Of a stretch of DNA of 64,000 nucleotides, positions 56,339-64,000 are shown piece after piece (position 1 is the first letter of the stretch; each line of letters starts with the position of its first letter). Under the pieces are notes generated by a model. It searched no databases. It had not been told where the DNA came from and was given only the letters and a program-made list of their open reading frames with translations. Both the position numbers and the translations under genes were made by a program. The stretch is taken from the NCBI GenBank assembly GCA_015143295.1, contig CM026573.1:3817950-3881949 (forward strand), written 5' to 3'. Source of the stretch: Tetracentron sinense. Its lineage: Eukaryota > Streptophyta > Magnoliopsida > Trochodendrales > Trochodendraceae.

Positions 56339-57454
56339 CTCTGTGCTCTCGTGTCCCTTTTAACACCCTTTTAACCCTAATTAAACTTAACTAAATTAAA
56401 GTTTAGTTTTATTTTTTTTGAAAAACTAGGGTGAGTGAATCTTTTCTATTGTTGATGACTGTGAGTATTTAAAAGTGGGACGTGGACCAATGAAGACTTT
56501 GTTACATAATAGAAATCACAGATATGTTAAGCATTTCCAAGAGGATATGATCCCAACTCGACTTATAAGTAGGAGCAGTGATAAGCGGAGCCATGGGTCC
56601 GTTATATATCTTACCCCATGTCTCTTTTAACATCCCTTAACCTTATTTAGGCTTTACTAAATTAAAATTAAGAATTTTTTTTTTTGAAAAACCATGGTTG
56701 GATTGCGTGATCTTAGGAGTAACCGAGTCTTAACCACAATTGACGAGTATTTAAAATTGGGGGCGTGGGCAATGAGGATCGACCATTCCCTTACCTTACA
56801 AAATAGAATCACGGGTACATTAACTATAGAGCGTTGGGAGTTGGGACCCGTCAGTGACTTATGTTAGATGGTGTAAGGTTGGCTCCCCAATCCCGATTGG
56901 GTGATACCGTGATAATGGGGGCACCGGTCGGTCAATGTTTATTTGGACCGTGATTATTAGTGAGTATGTTGTTGACGCAGCGACTTCAAGTCAATCTGGT
57001 GGTGATTTTTTTTTCCATCCATGTGTTTGGAAGAAGGCTTCTCAAAAATATGGGTTCACACCATTGGTTTCTAAGTTACTAATTTTACAAAATGCTACCC
57101 CCAATCGTAGTCGTAATAGCAGTCACAATCACAGTTGCAGTCTTCCCTAGACGTAAAGTGGTCACATAAGTGTATCGATCTAAATGTGTTATAGGGTAAC
57201 AACAACACATGTTACTGAACCCACATTGCGTCTAGGGTTAACACTCCTCTTAATTTTAAGGTATTAATTTATGATAATATAGATGAAGGTCAACAATTTT
57301 TTTCTTGCTAATGATGGGATTACCACTAATGAAAGCAAGTAATAGAAACTAACATTTTGTAAGCTTTTCCCACATATTACTTTTGTCTTTGGTGAGAAAA
57401 AAACAAATTAATAATTACCAAGAAGATTATTATTCATCTTAGTGGTGTATATTA
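56339..57454. other. Intergenic DNA with decayed fold-back MITEs, copy 2
   Basis: Counterpart of 25752-26872. No gene. Confidence 0.45.
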
Positions 57455-58115
57455 GTTGAGTTTAACTATGAACAAGAGTTCTAGTTGAAGAGATAATCTG
57501 AACAACTGAACAACCAAAAATATGCCTTGATAGCCTAATAAGAGTATTTTGAAATTATAGAAAAAAATTTAACAATCTTCACATTTCTTTTTGAGATTAA
57601 CTATGCTAGGAGCTCTGGGTTAACGATCCAACTAGAACAACCAAAAATATGCTTTCCAAATGACCCATCTTATGTTCAAGCTAGACCCCCCTTTCATTAA
57701 TATAATTTTGCACTTTTAACCAAAAAAAGGAGGAGTTTGGAAATTACAATACAAAGGAATGCAAATTTTCTACCAACTAAAAGTTTTTCTTTTGTACTAT
57801 GTTTGGTTGTCGTGAAAATAGGTGAAAACATGGAAAATAAAAGAACATTTTAGATTTTTTATACAATTTGTAGTTGTGTTTTGTCTAATTTTCTTTTCTT
57901 TACTTATTCACTCGGCAACCAATCAAATCATAGCTTTAATTTCCAAACCACCCTGTCAAGGCTTATGTTTTTGGGTCCAGTTGGCTCTTAACGGGATATT
58001 TTATTCAAAGCTAATCTCTTCTTTTATCTAAGTAATTTTCAAACAATCCCCACCATATGTTGGGTTGCTCGAATTATCTCTTCAATGGGAGCTACTGTTC
58101 ATAGTTAAACTCAAC
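57455..58115. mobile_element. PIF/Harbinger-like MITE with TTA target duplication, copy 2
   Basis: Counterpart of 26873-27529 with the same perfect 19-bp ends and TTA flanks. Confidence 0.8.
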
Positions 58116-58507
58116 TTAATACACTATAATAAAAAATAAAAAATAAAAAATTCAACTATTATACAACATTGATCCTCATTTACGACCCCTTTTATCCAAT
58201 CTTGGTCCCCTTATTGTCAAGCAATTCACACTACCATCGTCTTCATTCCTCAAAGGAAAAAAAAAACAAGTTGGAACACCCTCCACTATGGCTTACAGAA
58301 GAAAAGATGAACTCACAACAATTAAGTATCCTAAACGAAATATATATAGAGATATTTATTTTCTATAATACATAGGAGTATATTCCAATATACTGTGTCA
58401 TCGACTACATCTTTAACTACTACTTTCATCTAAATAAAATACAGATATTAATTTCCCTGTACCAACATCAAACAAGTAGCCCATCCACTATTTCTACTTA
58501 GATACTT
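58116..58507 (-). other. 3' flank of SOBIR1, copy 2
   Basis: Counterpart of 27533-27927. It probably includes the 3' untranslated region. No gene. Confidence 0.5.
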
Positions 58508-60415
58508 CTAATTTTTAATCTGAGACAGCATGGTTCGAACTTCCTTACTGTTGGGTCTCTCCTTTGGATCTTCCACACTACAGAAGCAAGCAATCTTTAG
58601 AACAAGTAGCATCTGATTCTCAAACCCATTTCCCATCAGCTTAGGATCAATCGCTCTGGTTGGTTTCTCAGAGCTCATCACATTCCTCAGCCATTTCACT
58701 TGGCTCATCTCATCAGTATGCTGAAAGAAATCATCAGACGGAAGCTTCCCCATAACCAAAACCGCCAACAGAACTCCAAAGCTGTAAATGTCACATTTGT
58801 CGGTAAACTTGAGCGTCTGGTGATACTCCGGTGAAATATACCCCACCGTTCCGGCCACATTGGAGGTAGTCACATGGGTGTTCGCGTCAGGGACTGCCTT
58901 GGCTAGCCCGAAATCCGCAATTCGTGCTTCCATATCGTCGTCGAGAAGGACGTTTGCTGGCTTCAGATCTCTGTGGATTATACGTGGGCTGTGGTTCATG
59001 TGGAGGTACTCGAGTCCTGCAGCGACACCCAAAGCAATCCGGTACCGGGCATTCCAGTCTAATTCTCTGGTTCCTTGTGAGACCTGGTTCAACACATCTT
59101 GTAAGCTTCCATTTTTCATGAACTCGTATACTAGGTAATGGCAGTCGGGTCTTGAAACATGGGCTAGTAGAGGAAGTAGGTTCCGGTGCCGGATTTGACC
59201 GACGGTTTGGATTTCTGATCGGATTTGCCGGAGTTTCTTGTTTAGAAGCTTGCTATCTTCTTCTGTGAGTTCAGCAGCGTCGAGTTGGGCTTGAATTATC
59301 TTCTTGATGGCAATCATTTTCCCGTTGCTGCCGGGTAATTCAGCTTTGTAAACTTCTCCACAGCCTCCTCTTCCTATGAGCTCAAGAGATGAGAGTCCAT
59401 CTTCCTTCTCTAAAAAGGCTAGATCTTCAGCTTTCTTGATCATTGGACTGTAGATTGATGGGCCTGAGTACTTCTCTCCTCCCTTGATGATAATCAAGAA
59501 CAGTTTAAACAGCACGCACCATATGAATCCTGATATAATTCCAGCAATTGTACCGGCAAAGAACCCAAAGATCCAACCTTTCAGTTTCCTTTTGCTTTTG
59601 TTATGTTTGTCGTGTACGGCTAAAGGAGCAGGGGCTGCGGAATCATCTGAATTGGAGGATTTATTGTTCGACTTCGAATTCGAAGGAGCCATGGCATTTC
59701 TTGTCGAATTCTCGGCAAATATATAGCGTTTTGGAAGAACGTTCAGCCCAGATACTGGATATTCCAGCTGGTTCATTGCCGGAACTGGGCCTCGGAGATA
59801 ATCATTCCCCGAAAGGTTGAGAAATCGGAGATTACGAAAAGAACGCAACGATGTTGGAATTTTTCCGGTGAACAGATTGTCGGCAAGAGAGAGGTTTTCG
59901 AGGTTCGGAAAATATTTCAAGAAGCTCAAGTCCCCAGAAAAGCTATTCGAAGAAAGATCGAGGACTCGGAGACTTAAGAGCGAAGAGAATTCCGACGGAA
60001 TTTTACCGGAAAATCTGTTGTTTCGGAGGTTCAGGACTTGCAACTTCCGGCAGTCAACGATTTCAGAAGGAATACGGTCAACGAGGTGGTTGTTAGGGAG
60101 AGAGAGCTCTTTGAGCTCGGAGAGCCGTCCGATGGACGGAGATAAGAATCCTCGAAGCCCTTTTGATTTAAGGACGATTCGAGTGACTCGGAGTACCGAC
60201 GAGTCACCGGATATTCTCCTCTCGCAGAGAATCCCATCAGAGTTGCAGGATTGGTGTCCCAGTGGATTTCGTTGACCGTTGAAACCCAAATCAGATTTGA
60301 AAAGTGAGAGAGCATCTAGATCTGAATGGTCGAGATTCAATCTCGCCTGGATAAGAAGGGCGAGAGAGAGGAAAACGAGGAAAGAGAAATAGAGTGTACC
60401 GGGAAGAGACCCCAT
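58508..60415 (-). CDS. SOBIR1: SOBIR1-type leucine-rich repeat receptor-like kinase, copy 2
   Basis: An intact 635-codon, intronless frame with the same domain order as copy 1: signal peptide, LRRs, transmembrane helix and active-type kinase. Over 1,908 bp I count seven differences from copy 1. Three change residues: Thr7 (Arg in copy 1), Ala291 (Asp) and Trp299 (Cys). Four are silent. The kinase-coding part is identical. The transmembrane helix (GFFAGTIAGIISGFIWCV) has only small or hydrophobic residues between the GxxxG glycines, as expected for the family, so this copy looks like the conventional version. The promoter and upstream 2-kb unit are present as well, so it may be expressed. If both copies are real, the plant has two SOBIR1 genes with the same intracellular part. 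Confidence 0.95.
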   Translation of the reverse strand: MGSLPGTLYFSFLVFLSLALLIQARLNLDHSDLDALSLFKSDLGFNGQRNPLGHQSCNSDGILCERRISGDSSVLRVTRIVLKSKGLRGFLSPSIGRLSELKELSLPNNHLVDRIPSEIVDCRKLQVLNLRNNRFSGKIPSEFSSLLSLRVLDLSSNSFSGDLSFLKYFPNLENLSLADNLFTGKIPTSLRSFRNLRFLNLSGNDYLRGPVPAMNQLEYPVSGLNVLPKRYIFAENSTRNAMAPSNSKSNNKSSNSDDSAAPAPLAVHDKHNKSKRKLKGWIFGFFAGTIAGIISGFIWCVLFKLFLIIIKGGEKYSGPSIYSPMIKKAEDLAFLEKEDGLSSLELIGRGGCGEVYKAELPGSNGKMIAIKKIIQAQLDAAELTEEDSKLLNKKLRQIRSEIQTVGQIRHRNLLPLLAHVSRPDCHYLVYEFMKNGSLQDVLNQVSQGTRELDWNARYRIALGVAAGLEYLHMNHSPRIIHRDLKPANVLLDDDMEARIADFGLAKAVPDANTHVTTSNVAGTVGYISPEYHQTLKFTDKCDIYSFGVLLAVLVMGKLPSDDFFQHTDEMSQVKWLRNVMSSEKPTRAIDPKLMGNGFENQMLLVLKIACFCSVEDPKERPNSKEVRTMLSQIKN

Positions 60416-60464
60416 GTTATCAGTGAAGTGGGAATTTGTTTGTTAATTTTGATTTATTTATAAA
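60416..60464 (-). promoter_or_regulatory. Core promoter and leader of SOBIR1, copy 2
   Basis: The same TTTATAAATAAA box as copy 1 (60453-60464), about 40 bp before the ATG at 60415. The 2-kb unit again begins inside it. Confidence 0.55.
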
Positions 60465-62478
60465 GAAAGCCGCGTGGAAACTTTGGAACGTGGGGACCAC
60501 TGGCGAGTGTCGAGAGGGATTTGTTAAATAAACTACCATTTCTACCCTAATATTAGACTTCAAATTTTGTCCTGCCCTTATGTTGCCACGTGTCCCTATG
60601 GACACTCTTTAACTTTGGTAAGATTCACACAGCCTTAGGGTTTAACCATCTACCCTTAAAAAATATTAAAATTTATTTTTAACATGGGTTTAAATTCACT
60701 GATTAATTTTTTTTTTTCTAAAAACCAAGGATAGGTGGACGAATTCGAGAGATAGGTGAATCTTAACCACAATTAATAGGTGTGAATAGGGACATGTGGC
60801 GACTTCATGGGCATATCTCTTTAGACTCTGGTTATAACTAGAGAGAATTTTGAGTCCTGTTATTATTTTCCTCTTCTTGAGTGAGTAGGGGCATACCTCA
60901 AGTTAAAAGTGTGAGCAATGTGTGGTGTGTGTTAGTTACATGGTAAAATTTCTACCAAAAAAACGATGTGTGCCGGAGGGAGGAGTGCTTTCAATCATTT
61001 TTCAAACTTTCACAACACGCAACTCTTTTAACACTTTAAGAAAACAAAATTTTTTTTAGAAAATAACTATCAAGAGTAGCTCCCATTGAAGAGTCAATCG
61101 GAGAACCCCAAAAATTGCTTTAGGAAAGAGTATTTATGAAAAAAATGCATTGTTAAAAAATACCCCTATTTATATTCATAATTACTAAACTACTACTACC
61201 AAAACCAAATTTTGGGTTGCTCCGGTTGATTGTTCAACCAGAGCCAGAGCTCCTATTCATAGTTAACTTTTTTTTTTCAAAAGATTAATAGCGTATAGGA
61301 GCTCCGGTTTAAAAGATAACATAACATATAGGAGCTCTGAGTTAAGAGATAACATAACGAGTCCTTAGCTCGTCAACTGACGCGTGAGGCATACGGCATG
61401 ACAACATATTACCTCTCCTCTCGCAGATGCCCAAGATCTACACTTAGGGTTATTCAGTTGACACGTGAAATGATGTTCTACTAAGGAGGTGATAGTATGC
61501 ATCTCAGATGTTCTGTTGGACAGTAATGCATACATTCCCAGCTCATCATGTGTGCTTTTTGGCACCCATTAATTGTGGTTAAGATTTACCCATCCTTAGG
61601 GTTAAATAATTTAATTTTAATTTTTAGAAAATATCTTAAAAAAGGTAACCATATGAATGAGTGAATTCATAACCAAGGTTAATTTTTTAAAATATTTTCC
61701 TAAAAACTTGGTTTAGATAATTTAACTTTAGGTATGAATGAATCTTAACCACGGTGAGTAGATGTCAAAGAGGACATGTTGTGAGTTTGGAAAGTGTGCA
61801 TGTACTACTCAACGAAATGTGTAATGTATGTTATCACTCCCCCTAGTTAAATACCTTCCCACACGTCAGTTGAAGAGTATCTTGGGTATCTGCCATGCGG
61901 CATACCTAGCTCAATGTGTATGGTTGAGGAAGGAGTGCTGGCTACCCAGCAACATATTTCAACGGTTTTTCAAATGGGAAATGTTTAACTTACCCCTCAT
62001 TAGACAATGTAGTCAAATGTTTGATCCTCATTGGTTCATGCCTTTTTTTTTTGTCACATACCAACTGTGATTGAGATTCACTTATACGTTAAAGTAATCT
62101 AATCTTAGTTTTTTTTTTTTTTTAAACAAAAATATAAAATTTAACTTTCTTAAGTTTAACCATAGTTAAAAGAGTATTAAAAGGACAAGTGAACATCACA
62201 TTTGACTACATAGTCAAACGCATGGTGGGCTAATCACTGCCCTTTTTTAAAGGCCTCGGTTTGTCTTTGGCGGCCAGAAAGGACTCTAGGGTAACCATAG
62301 AATAAGGGACATGTGGCGTTAAAAAAGGAGAGTTATTTCATTTTCTCCCCATGATTTTGACTTCTCCCCACTTGATATCCCTTCTCCTTTATCTCAACAC
62401 TTTATCACCATGTGTCATATAGTGTGAGGAGAAGTCAAAATCATGGGACCTATGATTTTGACTTCTCCACCACTTTTT
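60461..62478. repeat. 2-kb tandem unit, first unit of copy 2
   Basis: Collinear with 29881-31895 and carrying the same MITEs. GCCACGTGTCCC near 60585 is the intact form of the site that has lost a base in copy 1. A short stretch (TAATTCTTAGG) near 60700 is lost here. Confidence 0.92.
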
Positions 62479-64000
62479 TAAAGAAAGCCGCATGGAAAAT
62501 TTGGAACGTGGGGACCACTGGGGAGTGTCGAGAGGGATTTGTTAAATAAACTACCATTTCTACCCTAATATTAGACTTCAAATTTTGTCATGCCCTTATG
62601 TTGCCACGTGTCCCTATGGACACTCTTTAACTTTGGTAAGATTCACACAACCTTAGGGTTTAACCATCTACCCTTAAAAAATATTAAAATTTATTTTTAA
62701 CATGGGTTAAAATTCACTAATTCTTAGGATTAATTTTTTTTTTCTAAAAACCAAGGATAGGTGGACGAATTCGAGAGATAGGTGAATCTTAACCACAATT
62801 AATAGGTGTGAATAGGGACATGTGGCGACTTCATGGGCATATTTCTTTAGACTCCGGTTATAACTAGAGAGAATTTTTAGTCCTATTATTATTTTCCTCT
62901 TCTTGAGTGAGTAGGGGCATACCTCAAGTTGAAAGTGTGAGCAATGTGTGGTGTGTGTTAGTTACATGGTAAAATTTCTACCAAAAAAACGATGTGTGCT
63001 GGAGGGAGGAGTGCTTTCAATCATTTTTCAAACTTTCACAACACGCAACTCTTTTAACACTTTAAGAAAACAAATTTTTTTTAGAAAATAACTATCAAGA
63101 GTAGCTCCCATTGAAGAGTCAATCAGAGAACCCCAAAAATTGCTTTGGGAAAGAGTATTTATGAAAAAAATGCATTGTTAAAAAATACCCCTATTTATAT
63201 TCATAATTACTAAACTACTACTACCAAAACCAAATTTTGGGTTGCTCCGGTTGATTGTTCAACCAGAGCCAGAGCTCCTATTCATAGTTAATTTTTTTTT
63301 CAAAAGATTAATAACATATAGGAGCTCTGGTTTAAAAGATAACATAACATATAGGAGCTCTGATTTAAGAGATAACATAACGAGTCCTTAGCTTGTCAAC
63401 TGACGCGTGAGGCATACGGCATGACAACATATTACCTCTCCTCTCGCAGATGCCCAAGATCTACACTTAGGGTTATTCAGTTGACACGTGAAATGATGTT
63501 CTACTAAGGAGGTTATAGCATGCATCTTAGATGTTCTGTTGGACAGTACATGCATACATTCCCAGCTCATCATGTGTGCTTTTTGGCACCCATTAATTGT
63601 GGTTAAGATTTACCCATCCTTAGGGTTAAATAATCTAATTTTAATTTTTAGAAAATATCTTAAAAAAGGCAACCATATGAATGAGTGAATTCATAACCAA
63701 GGTTAATTTTTTAAAATATTTTCCTAAAAACTTGGTTTAGATGATTTAACTTTAGGTATGAATGAATCTTAACCACGGTGAGTAGATGTCAAAGAGGACA
63801 TGTTGTGAGTTTGGAAGGTGTGCATGTACTACTCAACGAAATGTGTAATGTATGTTATCACTCCCCCTAGTTAAATACCTTCCCACACGTCAGCTGAAGA
63901 GTATCCTGGGTATCTGCCATGCGGCATACCTAGCTCAATGTGTATGGTTGAGGAAGGAGTGCTGGCTACCCAGCAACATATTTCAACGGTTTTTCAAATG
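62479..64000. repeat. 2-kb tandem unit, second unit of copy 2 (cut by the window end)
   Basis: Begins TAAAGAAAGCCGCATGG, as the second unit of copy 1 does. It is well preserved up to the window end, unlike the corresponding end of copy 1 before the gap. Confidence 0.92.

Larger units (their letters stand above)
47919..64000. repeat. Segmental duplication, copy 2 (contains SOBIR1), continues past the window
   Basis: From TTGACTAATTAG at 47919 onward this is collinear with 17273-33884. The flank to its left is unrelated to the left flank of copy 1. It still matches copy 1 at the right window edge (which corresponds to about 33420). Confidence 0.97.

Overview
The window is plant nuclear DNA from a flowering plant. 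It is AT-rich and crowded with plant-type transposable elements: MULE and hAT elements and their MITE derivatives, plant L1 and RTE LINEs, a Tat/Ogre-type Ty3-gypsy LTR and a SIRE-like copia LTR. Its few genes belong to plant families. The exact lineage cannot be read from the sequence. One scaffold gap of exactly 100 N lies at 33885-33984.

Layout. (1) 1-1109 holds the 3' part of an intronless WD40 gene of the JINGUBANG-like type, cut by the window edge. (2) 1110-16270 is intergenic DNA with an MITE cluster, a SINE-like element, a 5'-truncated L1-type LINE (about 11190-12940), a decayed RTE-type LINE with a hexanucleotide tail (15096-15830) and one unexplained exon-like stretch near 9.7 kb. 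(3) 16274-16687 (minus) is a small gene for mitochondrial ribosomal protein mS38. A MULE with long terminal inverted repeats (TIRs) and transposase remnants follows at about 16972-19368. (4) 17273-33884 is copy 1 of a segment of at least 16 kb carrying an intact SOBIR1 gene (27928-29835, minus), LTR-derived DNA, two hAT elements and several MITEs. (5) 33985-47918 is the unduplicated spacer: LINE remnants, hAT and MULE MITEs, a Tat/Ogre LTR with primer-binding site, and several fold-back elements. (6) 47919-64000 is copy 2 of the segment, in direct orientation, with a second intact SOBIR1 (58508-60415, minus). It runs off the window.

The two SOBIR1 genes differ at seven nucleotides over 1,908 bp. 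Three of the seven fall within 29 bp encoding the transmembrane helix, and copy 1 gains an aspartate among the GxxxG glycines. Immediately upstream of each SOBIR1 gene, starting at its TATA-like box, is a 2-kb unit that is itself tandemly duplicated. The left breakpoint of copy 2 lies inside the MULE TIR, so copy 1 keeps the more complete element. Sequence quality appears to fall just before the N gap, so the copy number needs confirmation.

The genes do not form a pathway. SOBIR1 is the receptor-kinase adaptor for receptor-like proteins in immunity, mS38 is a mitochondrial ribosome component, and the WD40 protein is a propeller scaffold. I see no wholly new molecular system. The most notable signals are the recent SOBIR1 duplication with transmembrane divergence, the TE-linked breakpoints, and a very dense family of CACGTG-ended fold-back elements.
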